Below, piece by piece: positions 34,940-43,638 of a stretch of 64,000 bases of DNA (position 1 is its first letter; the number at the start of each line of letters is the position of its first letter). The stretch spans positions 1 to 64,000 of the forward strand of contig JACUUX010000004.1 of NCBI GenBank assembly GCA_014859105.1, in the 5' to 3' direction. The position numbers and the translations under genes are program-made. Source of the DNA: Nitrospirota bacterium (GTDB lineage: Bacteria; Nitrospirota; Thermodesulfovibrionia; Thermodesulfovibrionales; SM23-35). The notes beneath the pieces are model-generated. The model did no database searches, had not been told where the DNA came from, and was given only the letters and a program-made list of their open reading frames with translations.

Positions 34940-35517
34940 ATTTTTCCTCCTATCTCTTTCTCGAAGTCTCTCAAGGTATTAATGTTTACAAAAGATTTTC
35001 CTTCAGGGTCTATACTTCTCACCTCCCCATCGTTTATATAGGATACATTTATTTTCCTTAAAAATTCTATCAGACTTCTTCTTCCGTGTTTTATTTCTTT
35101 TTCCATGCTCTTAATAATTTTTTTTGAATAAATGCCATGCAACGGCTGGGGTTTTCCTTTAAAAATCGGGATTAAAGCATCCCATTCGTCCTTCCACTTG
35201 TCAACAATATACTTTACAAGTATAGCATTAATGAAAGGCATATCACATGCTATGACGAATAACCCGGATATGCCCGGAATGGTTAATGCAGAAAAAATAC
35301 CCGTCATAGGACTTCTGTAATCTATTATATCCCCTACCATTGGAACTCCTATGTAAAAATAAAGTTCAGGATTATTTGTACAAATAATTACCCTATTGAA
35401 CATTCTTTTTAGCAATTCTACATTTGAATCAATTATTCTCCGGCGGTTGACCTCAATGAAAGCTTTTATTACCGGCATTCTTTTATTTTCCCCGCCTGCT
35501 AATATCAGGGCATCCAT
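34927..35517 (-). CDS. mobA: Molybdenum cofactor guanylyltransferase MobA
   Basis: The 196-residue nucleotidyltransferase opens with [11 protein letters not shown], a variant of the LAGGxxxRM signature, and contains [15 protein letters not shown] and [11 protein letters not shown]. It transfers GMP to molybdopterin to make MGD, used in DMSO-reductase-family enzymes (formate dehydrogenase, nitrate and polysulfide reductases). It is the first gene of the long operon that continues through tatA, alr and the Mla genes. No molybdoenzyme genes are nearby. Confidence 0.9.
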   Translation of the reverse strand: MDALILAGGENKRMPVIKAFIEVNRRRIIDSNVELLKRMFNRVIICTNNPELYFYIGVPMVGDIIDYRSPMTGIFSALTIPGISGLFVIACDMPFINAILVKYIVDKWKDEWDALIPIFKGKPQPLHGIYSKKIIKSMEKEIKHGRRSLIEFLRKINVSYINDGEVRSIDPEGKSFVNINTLRDFEKEIGGKICLG

Positions 35518-35642
35518 AATTTTCCTGCAGAGTTTCTGAGTTTTCCTTATAAATTTTAATTTTTAAAATATATTCTTATGATAATTTATTTAAAAATTAC
35601 TTTCAATACAATACAAAAACCCGTTTAATTGAGAATAGTTTC

Positions 35643-35671
35643 TTGACAAATGTGCCTTTCTCTAATAAATT
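35643..35671 (+). promoter_or_regulatory. Promoter of the OsmC-like gene
   Basis: TTGACA at 35643-35648 and TAAATT at 35666-35671 are 17 bases apart, just upstream of an AGGAGG site and the gene start at 35695. It also separates this gene from the divergent mobA operon. Confidence 0.75.
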
Positions 35672-35694
35672 AACAAAAACAAAGGAGGTTGCAA

Positions 35695-36114
35695 ATGTTG
35701 CGTTCAATAATAATATATGTGCAGGGACTTCAATTTGTTGGCGAAACGTCTTCAGGACACGCCATAGTTATGGATGGCGATCCAGGTGTCGGGGGCAATA
35801 ATACCGGGCCCGCGCCAATGGAACTTTTACTGCTCGGAATAGGAGGATGCTCAGGAATGGATGTTATTTCAATCCTCAAAAAAAAGAAGCAGGATGTAAG
35901 GGGGCTTGAGATAAATGTAAAAGGTGAAAAAGCCAATGAATACCCTAAGAAATTTACAGATATAGATTTAGAATTCGTCATAAAGGGGAAAAATATTTCC
36001 AAAGAAGCTGTAAAGAGGGCAATTGACCTGTCAATGAACAAGTACTGCTCTGTAAAGGCTAACCTCGAAGGTTCTGCAAAGGTAAACTTTTCTTATAAGA
36101 TTATCCAGGACTAA
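35695..36114 (+). CDS. OsmC/Ohr-family protein
   Basis: The 139-residue protein carries the OsmC fold signatures GPAPMELLLLGIGGCSGMD (first cysteine of the pair) and NKYCSVKANL (second cysteine). Members reduce organic hydroperoxides through two redox cysteines. Conservation of both cysteines supports activity. The start is the ATG at 35695, with AGGAGG 6 bases before it; a TTG start six bases earlier overlaps the ribosome-binding site. It is likely a stress protein under its own promoter. Confidence 0.9.
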   Translation: MLRSIIIYVQGLQFVGETSSGHAIVMDGDPGVGGNNTGPAPMELLLLGIGGCSGMDVISILKKKKQDVRGLEINVKGEKANEYPKKFTDIDLEFVIKGKNISKEAVKRAIDLSMNKYCSVKANLEGSAKVNFSYKIIQD

Positions 36115-36156
36115 AATTCGGGGTGACAAAATCATTTCTTTCAAAATTTTCGATTT

Positions 36157-36615
36157 ATGTCCAACAGTAAATTAATGGGTCTTTTGCTAAAAAATATTGC
36201 TACACTTGGTTTCATTGGTTATCTTCCAGTTGCACCAGGCACTTTTGGCTCTCTATTTGCATTTCTTATCTTTATTCTTCTGAAGCCTGCTGTTTTTGCT
36301 CACGTTATTATTTTATTTTTTATAATACCACTGGGTATCATAACTTCTCATTATGCAGAAAAAGTCCTTGATGAGAAAGACAGCAAACACATAGTTATAG
36401 ATGAATTTTGTGGCTACCTCCTTTCCGTAATATTGTTACCTTTAAGCATCAGCTATGCACTTTCAGCCTTTTTTTTATTCAGATTTTTCGATATACTTAA
36501 ACCGTTCCCCATAAAGAAGATTGATTCTATTGGTGGAGGAAAAGGTATAATGGCAGATGATCTGGTAGCAGCTTTGTATACGAACTTCGTTTTGCAAATA
36601 TGGAAGCTTATTTAG
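36157..36615 (+). CDS. pgpA: Phosphatidylglycerophosphatase A
   Basis: The 152-residue membrane phosphatase removes the terminal phosphate of phosphatidylglycerol phosphate. Signatures GYLPVAPGTFGSL, IDEFCGYLLS, FRFFDILKPFPI and GGGKGIMADDLVAA are in order, with about four membrane helices. It ends in TAG at 36613-36615, and this stop codon is also the first three bases of a composite repeat. It complements the CDP-alcohol enzyme at 5.8 kb in phospholipid synthesis. Confidence 0.93.
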   Translation: MSNSKLMGLLLKNIATLGFIGYLPVAPGTFGSLFAFLIFILLKPAVFAHVIILFFIIPLGIITSHYAEKVLDEKDSKHIVIDEFCGYLLSVILLPLSISYALSAFFLFRFFDILKPFPIKKIDSIGGGKGIMADDLVAALYTNFVLQIWKLI

Positions 36616-36739
36616 TGTCTGTCCATGATTTGCCTTTGTTGTCACCCTGAACTTGTTTCAGGGTCTCATAACCCTTTGATTTTACGAGATGCTGAAATAA
36701 ATTCAGCATGACAAAATAAGACTTTATAAACAGACACTA
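36613..36739. repeat. Composite palindromic element with TAGTGTCTGT ends
   Basis: TAGTGTCTGT at 36613-36622 is matched by ACAGACACTA at 36730-36739, a perfect 10-base inverted repeat. Inside is a second, REP-like palindrome at 36640-36713 that starts TGTCACCCTGA and ends AGCATGACA, with two hairpins (CCCTGAACTTGTTTCAGGG and GCTGAAATAAATTCAGC). The outer ends look like a MITE, and the TAG of the left end supplies the pgpA stop codon. Confidence 0.8.
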
Positions 36740-36756
36740 TATTAAAAAACATGTAA

Positions 36757-37323
36757 ATGTCTCTCAGATGTTTTATAGCAATAGGAATAACCGAACCGAT
36801 TAAAAAAGATATAGGTGAAATTATTGGTTTGCTCACAAAATATGATGTAGATGTTAAATGGGTGATACCAGAAAATATCCACATTACGCTCAAGTTCCTT
36901 GGTAATACACCTGATGTTTTATTGCCAAAAATAAAAAGCTCACTTTCTGATATTATATCTTATTATAAGCCCTTTTATATTAAAATATATGGAACAGGTG
37001 TATTCCCAAACAGAAAACATCCCAGGGTTATATGGGTTGGAGTTAAAAATACAGATATACTTGCAAAGATTAAAAATGGCATAGAAGAATCAATGGAGTC
37101 TTTGGGCTATCAAAAAGAAGATAAAGAATTTAATCCTCATCTCACTCTCGGCAGGGTTCGTTCTCAAAAAGGAATTCATAATGTAATTGCAGAACTTGAT
37201 AACTTCAAGGAGAAAGATTTTGGAACTATCCGGGTCGAAGGCATAAAAATGATGAAGAGTGATTTAAAACCCGGAGGGGCAAAATACAGTTGTTTGTATG
37301 ATATAGCAATGGAAGACAAATAG
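36757..37323 (+). CDS. thpR: RNA 2',3'-cyclic phosphodiesterase / 2'-5' RNA ligase (ThpR)
   Basis: The 188-residue 2H phosphoesterase has two HxTx motifs (HITLKF and HLTLGR) in the expected positions. Family members cleave 2',3'-cyclic phosphates on RNA or join tRNA halves in vitro. The MSLRCFIAIGI opening is typical. The start lies 18 bases after the composite repeat, which probably separates it from pgpA. Its position upstream of recA is seen in several related genomes but has no known functional meaning. Confidence 0.9.
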   Translation: MSLRCFIAIGITEPIKKDIGEIIGLLTKYDVDVKWVIPENIHITLKFLGNTPDVLLPKIKSSLSDIISYYKPFYIKIYGTGVFPNRKHPRVIWVGVKNTDILAKIKNGIEESMESLGYQKEDKEFNPHLTLGRVRSQKGIHNVIAELDNFKEKDFGTIRVEGIKMMKSDLKPGGAKYSCLYDIAMEDK

Positions 37324-37392
37324 ATTAAAAATATAAAGATTACGATATGTTATAATTACAAATTAAATATTTTACTTTAATATGGAGGAATA

Positions 37393-38391
37393 ATGACCAA
37401 TAAAGATAAGGCACGTGCATTGGAAATGGCTATTTCTCAGATAGAAAAGAATTTCGGTAAAGGTGCTATCATGCGTCTTGGTGAGGAAGGAGTCGTCGAA
37501 GGGATACAGGTTATTCCGACAGGTTCTCTATCACTTGATATTGCAGCTGGAGTGGGAGGTTATCCGAGGGGCAGGGTTATTGAAATATACGGGCCGGAAG
37601 CTTCAGGAAAAACTACTCTGGCATTAAGTGCAATTGCGCAGGCGCAGATGCATGGAGGTGTTGCGGCATTCATTGATGCAGAACATGCACTCGATGTTAA
37701 TTATGCAAAAAAATTAGGGGTTAAAATAGAAGATCTTCTTGTTTCACAACCCGATACCGGTGAGCAGGCACTTGAAGTTGCTGAATCCCTTGTCAGAAGC
37801 GGAGCAGTCGACATTATTACAATCGATTCAGTTGCAGCATTGGTTCCCAGAGCAGAAATAGAAGGCGACATGGGTGATTCTCTTCCCGGCTTGCAAGCAA
37901 GGCTTATGAGTCAGGCACTCAGAAAACTAACCGCCTCTATATCAAAATCTCTGACAACTGTTATTTTCATAAACCAGATGCGTATGAAGATAGGAGTTAT
38001 ATTCGGAAGTCCGGAGACTACAACAGGGGGAACAGCATTAAAATTTTATTCCTCGATGAGACTTGATATAAGGAGGATTGAAAATATAAAAGAGAATCAA
38101 GAAACTATAGGTGGCAGGGTCAGAGTCAAGGTGGTAAAAAATAAAGTTGCACCTCCTTTTAAACAGGCAGAATTTGATATATATTTCAACGAAGGTATTT
38201 CAAGGATTGGAGAGATTGTTGATCTTGGCGTTGAAAAAGGCATCATCGAAAAATCCGGCGCATGGTACAGCTATGGAGGCAACAGAATTGGTCAGGGCCG
38301 TGCAAGTGTCAAAGAATTTTTGAAAAATAATTCTGACATCTCGAAGGAGATTGAAAACAAACTTAAGGAGTCTTATAACATTAGGAGGTAA
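37393..38391 (+). CDS. recA: Recombinase RecA
   Basis: The 332-residue recombinase has Walker [11 protein letters not shown], the L1/L2 DNA-binding loops and the MRIGVMFGNPET-like stretch seen as [16 protein letters not shown]. No intein is present. A GGAGG site precedes the ATG. It heads a run recA-pilT-recX-lipoprotein-alaS. No LexA box was recognised upstream. Confidence 0.98.
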   Translation: MTNKDKARALEMAISQIEKNFGKGAIMRLGEEGVVEGIQVIPTGSLSLDIAAGVGGYPRGRVIEIYGPEASGKTTLALSAIAQAQMHGGVAAFIDAEHALDVNYAKKLGVKIEDLLVSQPDTGEQALEVAESLVRSGAVDIITIDSVAALVPRAEIEGDMGDSLPGLQARLMSQALRKLTASISKSLTTVIFINQMRMKIGVIFGSPETTTGGTALKFYSSMRLDIRRIENIKENQETIGGRVRVKVVKNKVAPPFKQAEFDIYFNEGISRIGEIVDLGVEKGIIEKSGAWYSYGGNRIGQGRASVKEFLKNNSDISKEIENKLKESYNIRR

Positions 38392-38393
38392 TC

Positions 38394-39557
38394 ATGGATA
38401 TTAACGAGCTTTTGAAAAAAGCATACTCTTTGGAAGCTTCAGACCTTCATATAAAAGTCGGTTCAACTCCTGTACTGAGAATTTATGGAGAACTTGCACC
38501 GATTGCTTCAGAGAAAAAAGTAAGCCATGAAGATGCAACGAAGATAGCGATGTCAGTCATGACCCACGGGCAGGCCGAGATATTCAAAAAAAAGAATGAC
38601 ATCGACCTCGCGTACAGTGTACCGGGACTCGGAAGGTTTAGATGCAATATCTTTATGCAGAGAGGAACAATAGGACTTGTCTTCAGGGTTATTCCAATGA
38701 GGATACCTACGGTAGATGAACTGAATCTCCCTGAAGTCATTAAGAAGACATCAATGGAACCGAGGGGTTTAATCCTTGTTACAGGAACCACTGGTAGCGG
38801 GAAATCCACAACCCTTGCTGCAATGATAGATTTAATAAATGCAAACAGAACAGAACATATAATTACAATTGAAGACCCTATTGAGTATCTGCACAGAGAT
38901 AAAAAAAGCATAGTGAATCAGAGAGAAATAGGAAGCGATACGGAATCATTCAGCAAGGCATTAAGGCAGGCTCTGAGACAGGATCCCGATATAATACTTG
39001 TCGGGGAGATGAGAGATTTCGAAACCATACAGACCTCCCTCGTTGCCGCGGAGACAGGTCACCTGGTTTTAAGTACTTTACATACAATTGACGCTACAGA
39101 AACTGTCAACAGGATTATAGCTGTATTTCCTCCATATCAGCATAAACAGGTACGCATGCAACTTGCCTCTGTGCTGAAGGGCATTATTTCTATGAGACTT
39201 GTGCCAAGAGCCGACGGAAAAGGGAGGGTACCGGCAGTTGAAGTCCTTGTAGCAACAGAAACTATTAAAGACTGTATTCTTGATCCTGATAAAACAAAAT
39301 TAATCCCTGATTTTATAGAACAGGGTACAATTCACTACGGCATGCAGACATTTGACCAGTCACTTTTCAGCCTTTATAAATCAGGTTTCATAACTTATGA
39401 AGAAGCACTCAGAAGAGCCACCAAGCCTGACGATTTTATCCTCAAAGTAAAAGGCATACAGTCAACAAGTGAGGTTTCACTTGGGGGGCTCTCTGAAAAC
39501 GTGTCTCAGAAGCCCGAAGAGAAGGACAAGATGGACATTGAAAGATTCGCACGTTAA
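38394..39557 (+). CDS. pilT: Type IV pilus retraction ATPase PilT
   Basis: The 387-residue ATPase has Walker A TGTTGSGKSTT, an Asp box ITIEDPIEYLH, and GEMRDFETI with the His box HLVLSTLHT. This is the PilT signature for pilus retraction. Its stop overlaps the start of recX. It begins 2 bases after recA. PilB-type extension and pilin genes are elsewhere. PilT couples to the MglA-like GTPase and the c-di-GMP parts in this window through twitching motility, by inference. Confidence 0.95.
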   Translation: MDINELLKKAYSLEASDLHIKVGSTPVLRIYGELAPIASEKKVSHEDATKIAMSVMTHGQAEIFKKKNDIDLAYSVPGLGRFRCNIFMQRGTIGLVFRVIPMRIPTVDELNLPEVIKKTSMEPRGLILVTGTTGSGKSTTLAAMIDLINANRTEHIITIEDPIEYLHRDKKSIVNQREIGSDTESFSKALRQALRQDPDIILVGEMRDFETIQTSLVAAETGHLVLSTLHTIDATETVNRIIAVFPPYQHKQVRMQLASVLKGIISMRLVPRADGKGRVPAVEVLVATETIKDCILDPDKTKLIPDFIEQGTIHYGMQTFDQSLFSLYKSGFITYEEALRRATKPDDFILKVKGIQSTSEVSLGGLSENVSQKPEEKDKMDIERFAR

Positions 39558-40014
39558 GGCAAAGCAGTATGCTTTAAAATTACTGAGTTACAGGGGCAGA
39601 AGCGAAAAAGAACTTACAACCCGACTCAAGATAAAAGGCATTAATGAATCTGTAGCTTCTTTAACAGTAGGTTATTTAAAGGATATAGGGCTTATTGATG
39701 ATTTCTCATTAGCAGAAACACTGAAAAGAGAGGCACTGACTGCGAAGCTTCTCAGTCAAAATGCAGCAAAAAAATATGTCCTGAACAGAGGAATACCACA
39801 TGACATTGTTGATATAATATTCAGTAAGGATGAAGATGCCGACTTTGATAATGCAAGAAGAATCGCAGAAAAAAAGCTGAGAATTCTTAAAGATTATCCT
39901 TACAAGGTTGCGAAAAGGAGATTGTGTAATCTCCTTTCACGCAAAGGCTACTCATATGAGACTATAATGAAGGTATTAAAAGAGAGAAACTTTAATGAGG
40001 AGGACTTGAAATGA
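39538..40014 (+). CDS. recX: RecA regulator RecX
   Basis: The 158-residue helical protein follows pilT and limits RecA activity. It begins with YALKLLSYRGRSEKELTTRL and ends with a GYSYETIMKVLKE repeat, both typical of RecX. I chose the TTG at 39538 because it gives the usual length. The open frame runs further upstream inside pilT, but that part is not RecX-like. The last four bases overlap the next start. Confidence 0.85.
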   Translation: MKDSHVKAKQYALKLLSYRGRSEKELTTRLKIKGINESVASLTVGYLKDIGLIDDFSLAETLKREALTAKLLSQNAAKKYVLNRGIPHDIVDIIFSKDEDADFDNARRIAEKKLRILKDYPYKVAKRRLCNLLSRKGYSYETIMKVLKERNFNEEDLK

Positions 40015-40322
40015 AAAAATATCTTATACTGTTTTTTGTACTTTTTTTTCTTCTGCAGATCGGATGTACAAAATCAATACGTTTTACAGAAGAAGAAATA
40101 AAAAACTTTCCACCAAACATTCAGGATCACATAAGAAAAGGAGAAATAGACCTTGGGATGACACAGAAAGAGGTAAGATATGCATGGGGTGCCCCCGATT
40201 CCATAAAATTCCTTCCGTCCTTTGAAGGTAAGACAAGGGAAGAATGGATTTATTCATCGATGGGCTTTGTAAGAACAAGACTTCTCTTGTTTTTAGACGG
40301 CAAATTAATATATATAAAGTAA
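40011..40322 (+). CDS. Small BamE/SmpA-like lipoprotein
   Basis: The 103-residue lipoprotein has a signal peptide ending in the lipobox LLQIGC (cysteine at about 19). It also has the BamE-like sequence GEIDLGMTQKEVRYAWGAPD (first part of the SmpA/OmlA fold), followed by a beta strand EEWIYSS. BamE belongs to the outer-membrane barrel assembly machine, but many similar lipoproteins do not. The start overlaps recX by 4 bases. Confidence 0.8.
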   Translation: MKKYLILFFVLFFLLQIGCTKSIRFTEEEIKNFPPNIQDHIRKGEIDLGMTQKEVRYAWGAPDSIKFLPSFEGKTREEWIYSSMGFVRTRLLLFLDGKLIYIK

Positions 40323-40340
40323 AATATATTTTGCATTTCA

Positions 40341-40416
40341 AGGTACGCTAAGGTATCGTCCCGATATTATCGGGATTCTCAACATCTGCATTATAGTAAA
40401 TACAATTTCAGGTTAA
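40341..40416. repeat. Dispersed repeat of about 75 bases (family C), copy 2
   Basis: The segment begins AGGTACGCTAAGGTATCG and then has a TCCCGATATTATCGGGA hairpin. CTCAACATCTGCATTAT and a GGTTAA end follow. The ordered blocks match the copy at 25611-25682. It occupies the gap between the lipoprotein gene and alaS, so it may be in the alaS leader. Confidence 0.7.
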
Positions 40417-40423
40417 AGTATAA

Positions 40424-43072
40424 ATGAACAGTTCCGAGATAAGGTCAACATTTCTGAAATATTTTGAATCTAAGGGACATAAAGCTGTCCCAAGTTCACC
40501 TCTTATCCCATGGAATGACCCTACCCTGCTTTTTGTTAATGCAGGTATGGTACAGTTTAAAAAAATATTTCTTGTAGAGGAAAAAAGTCCTTTTGACAGG
40601 GCGGTCTCATGTCAGAAATGCATGAGGGCAGGCGGGAAACATAGTGACCTTGAAAATGTAGGGCACACTGCCAGACATCACACTTTTTTTGAAATGCTCG
40701 GCAATTTTTCCTTTGGTGATTATTTCAAAAAAGAAGCAATTCTCTTCAGCTGGGAGCTTTTTATCGATTTTTTCAAATTACCCGATGAAAAAATTTATGT
40801 TTCAGTATACGAGGAAGACGATGAAACTGCCAAACTCTGGTCTGAGCTTGCAGGACTTCCTGACAAAAAAATAGTAAGACTCGGAGCGAAGGATAACTTC
40901 TGGCAGATGGGAGATACCGGACCGTGCGGTCCATGTTCGGAAATAATAATAGACCAGGGTAGACATATTGGCTGTAAAAGACCTGGTTGTTTTGTCGGTT
41001 GTGAATGTGACAGGTTTCTTGAACTCTGGAATCTTGTGTTTATGCAATTCAATAAAGATGAAAGCGGCACTCTCACTCCCCTGCCAAAGCCAAGCATAGA
41101 TACGGGTATGGGTCTTGAAAGGATAAGCGCGGTATTACAGGGCAAGACAAGCAACTATGATTCTGACCTATTTGAGCCGATTATTCAAGATATTTCTTCA
41201 CTTTCAGGTATTGTGTATGGTTCGTCAAAAGACGCCGATGTATCTATAAGGGTTATCGCCGACCATATAAGGGCTTCTGTTTTTATTCTTTCTGAAGGGC
41301 TTGTTCCTTCTAACGAAGGAAGGGGTTATGTATTGAGAAGAATAATACGCAGGGCCTCAAGACATGCTCGACTCCTTAACATTAATGAACCCTGTCTTTA
41401 TAAACTGACCGATTCCGTTATCAATATAATGGGCGATATTTATCCTGAACTAAAAAAAGAACGTGAAAGAACCCAGAAGCTTCTCAGGATAGAAGAAGAA
41501 AGTTTTACAAGAACCATAGAAAGCGGATTGAATATACTCGACGATATCATATCGAGAGTAAAGAAGGTCGGTATCAGGGTCATCCCCGGAGAGGAAATTT
41601 TTAAGCTCTATGATACATATGGCTTCCCGCTTGATTTTGCAAGGGATATTGCTATGGATTCAGGTCTGAGCATTGATGAAGAGGCTTTCCAGAAAGAGAT
41701 GGAACTGCAGCGGCAGAGGTCAAAAGGTGAAGAGGCAGAAGTTAAGGCGTGGGCAGATATTAAATTGCCCATGTTCGAAATAGAAGCAGAAGGATACAGT
41801 GTTAAAACAGAATTTCTCGGATATGACTTTCTAGAAACAAATGCTGTCATTGAAGTTGTACTTGAAAAAGGCAGATTGGTGGATGAATTGAAAGAAGGTG
41901 AAGAGGGAGAGCTTATTCTTAATAAAACGCCATTTTATGGAGAAGCTGGAGGTCAAATTGGGGATACAGGGACTATTAATTCTGAAAACTTGTCTGTATC
42001 GGTTATTGACACTAAAAGGGTAAATCATAACTTCATTGTTCATCATGTCAAGGTCATGAAAGGAATTGTAACAAAGGGTGCTGAAGTCACCTGTTCGGTC
42101 GATACCCAAAGAAGAAAGGCAACAATGAAAAATCATACGTCGACACATCTACTGCATAAGGCACTTAGAATCACTCTCGGTGAGCACGTCAAACAATCAG
42201 GTTCAGTTGTGAGTCCTGATAAACTGAGATTCGATTTTACACACTTTGATGCAATGACCGATGGAGAGATAAAAAAAACCGAAGATATTATCAATGAAAA
42301 AATATTAGAAAATTTGCCAGTTAAAACGGAAATTATGAATATTGATGAAGCCATAAAAACAGGTGCAACAGCACTTTTTGATGAAAAATACGGTGAAGAT
42401 GTCAGGGTTGTTACAGTGGGAGATTTCAGCAAGGAACTCTGCGGTGGTACACATTGTAAGTCTACTGGTGAGATAGGATTATTTGTCGTACTCTCCGAAG
42501 GCAGTGTTGCATCTGGAATAAGGAGAATTGAGGCAATAACAGCTAAAACAGCTTTCGATTATTTAAGACAGAAACAAGCTGAACTCGATGGAATTAAAAG
42601 TTTATTAAAGACTGAAAACCCTCTGGATAGGATAGAAAAACTTATTAATGAAATTAAATTTTTGGAGAAAGAAAGCCAGAAACTCAAAACAGGCACCTCA
42701 AAAGATATGATAGCAGATGCACTGAAAAACGCATACGAAATTGATGGAGTTAAGATTGTTAAAATGAGACAGGATGGACTTGATCATAATGAACTCCGTC
42801 TTTTGGCTGATAATATAAGGGATCGTCTTAAATCGGGTATAATTGTTGTTACATCAGTAAACAACAGCCAGGGTGCTATTGTATGCATGGTGACAAAAGA
42901 CCTGAAAGATAAATATAATGCAGGAGAAATAGTCAAAAACATATCAAAGATTGCGGGAGGCAGAGGTGGCGGTAAACCTGAAATGGCACAGGGAGGGACA
43001 AAAGACATAGAAAAATTTAATATTGTTTTTGAATCTCTTTTTGATATTGTTAAAAAAACGGTCACATCTTAA
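40424..43072 (+). CDS. alaS: Alanyl-tRNA synthetase
   Basis: The 882-residue synthetase has the class II catalytic domain (opening RSTFLKYFESKGH; GNFSFGDYFK, GMGLERI). The editing domain has HTSTHLLHKAL and CGGTHCKSTG, and the C-terminal DHHA1 domain contains GGRGGGKPEMAQGG. Length and architecture are standard. It lacks a strong ribosome-binding site before the ATG at 40424; family C repeat copy 2 lies immediately upstream. Confidence 0.98.
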   Translation: MNSSEIRSTFLKYFESKGHKAVPSSPLIPWNDPTLLFVNAGMVQFKKIFLVEEKSPFDRAVSCQKCMRAGGKHSDLENVGHTARHHTFFEMLGNFSFGDYFKKEAILFSWELFIDFFKLPDEKIYVSVYEEDDETAKLWSELAGLPDKKIVRLGAKDNFWQMGDTGPCGPCSEIIIDQGRHIGCKRPGCFVGCECDRFLELWNLVFMQFNKDESGTLTPLPKPSIDTGMGLERISAVLQGKTSNYDSDLFEPIIQDISSLSGIVYGSSKDADVSIRVIADHIRASVFILSEGLVPSNEGRGYVLRRIIRRASRHARLLNINEPCLYKLTDSVINIMGDIYPELKKERERTQKLLRIEEESFTRTIESGLNILDDIISRVKKVGIRVIPGEEIFKLYDTYGFPLDFARDIAMDSGLSIDEEAFQKEMELQRQRSKGEEAEVKAWADIKLPMFEIEAEGYSVKTEFLGYDFLETNAVIEVVLEKGRLVDELKEGEEGELILNKTPFYGEAGGQIGDTGTINSENLSVSVIDTKRVNHNFIVHHVKVMKGIVTKGAEVTCSVDTQRRKATMKNHTSTHLLHKALRITLGEHVKQSGSVVSPDKLRFDFTHFDAMTDGEIKKTEDIINEKILENLPVKTEIMNIDEAIKTGATALFDEKYGEDVRVVTVGDFSKELCGGTHCKSTGEIGLFVVLSEGSVASGIRRIEAITAKTAFDYLRQKQAELDGIKSLLKTENPLDRIEKLINEIKFLEKESQKLKTGTSKDMIADALKNAYEIDGVKIVKMRQDGLDHNELRLLADNIRDRLKSGIIVVTSVNNSQGAIVCMVTKDLKDKYNAGEIVKNISKIAGGRGGGKPEMAQGGTKDIEKFNIVFESLFDIVKKTVTS

Positions 43073-43146
43073 ACAACATAACCTTTTAACTTCCTGCACT
43101 CTTTTTATAAAATAAATTCATAAATTCAAAGAAGAAGGAGGCTCTT

Positions 43147-43452
43147 ATGACTTTTTTTGATTTGATCAGGAACATGATGCTTGCAGGATTCGGTATCCAG
43201 GAAATGATAAAAGAATTTTTAGATGACCTTGTAAAAAAAGGTGAACTGAGTGAGTCCCAGGGAGCAAAGCTATTCAAGGAATGGACTGAAAAAGCCGGAA
43301 AAACGTCTGAGCAATTAAGTAAAAACATGTCTGAAATGTTAACCAAGACCCTTGAAAAAATGAACCTTCCAACGAAAGAAGATATTGAAAGATTAAATAA
43401 AGAAGTTCAGTCACTTTCTGAAAGGATTAAAAAACTGGAAGGCCAGTCATAA
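43147..43452 (+). CDS. Phasin-like coiled-coil protein
   Basis: The 101-residue protein is rich in heptads (LNKEVQSLSERIKKLEGQ at the C-terminus) and begins MTFFDLIRNMMLAGFG. It resembles the phasin/PHA-granule family, which is often encoded next to a UbiB-like kinase. A truncated ubiB start lies 38 bases downstream, supporting that pairing. Whether the cell makes polyhydroxyalkanoate is not shown. A GAAGGAGGC site precedes the ATG. Confidence 0.75.
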   Translation: MTFFDLIRNMMLAGFGIQEMIKEFLDDLVKKGELSESQGAKLFKEWTEKAGKTSEQLSKNMSEMLTKTLEKMNLPTKEDIERLNKEVQSLSERIKKLEGQS

Positions 43453-43490
43453 GATTTATTTTTGTCGAACTTTCTTATAACAAACAACTT

Positions 43491-43601
43491 ATGCCCTTAG
43501 ATTTATTTAAACTCAGGAGCACATACAAGAGTGTCGGAAGAGCCAGGAAGATCATCAATGTTTTTTTAAAGTATGGATTTGGCCGCATAAAGGAATGTTA
43601 A
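43491..43601 (+). pseudogene. Remnant of the N-terminus of a UbiB/ABC1 kinase
   Basis: A 36-codon frame reads MPLDLFKLRSTYKSVGRARK, then a short continuation, and stops at 43599. This matches the beginning of UbiB/AarF-family kinases (normally over 500 residues). The rest of the gene is gone and the next intact gene begins 37 bases later. A large deletion has removed the kinase domain. Confidence 0.7.
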
Positions 43602-43638
43602 GTGCGTAGCCGAGGGGTATTTTCGGGTAATTGACAAG

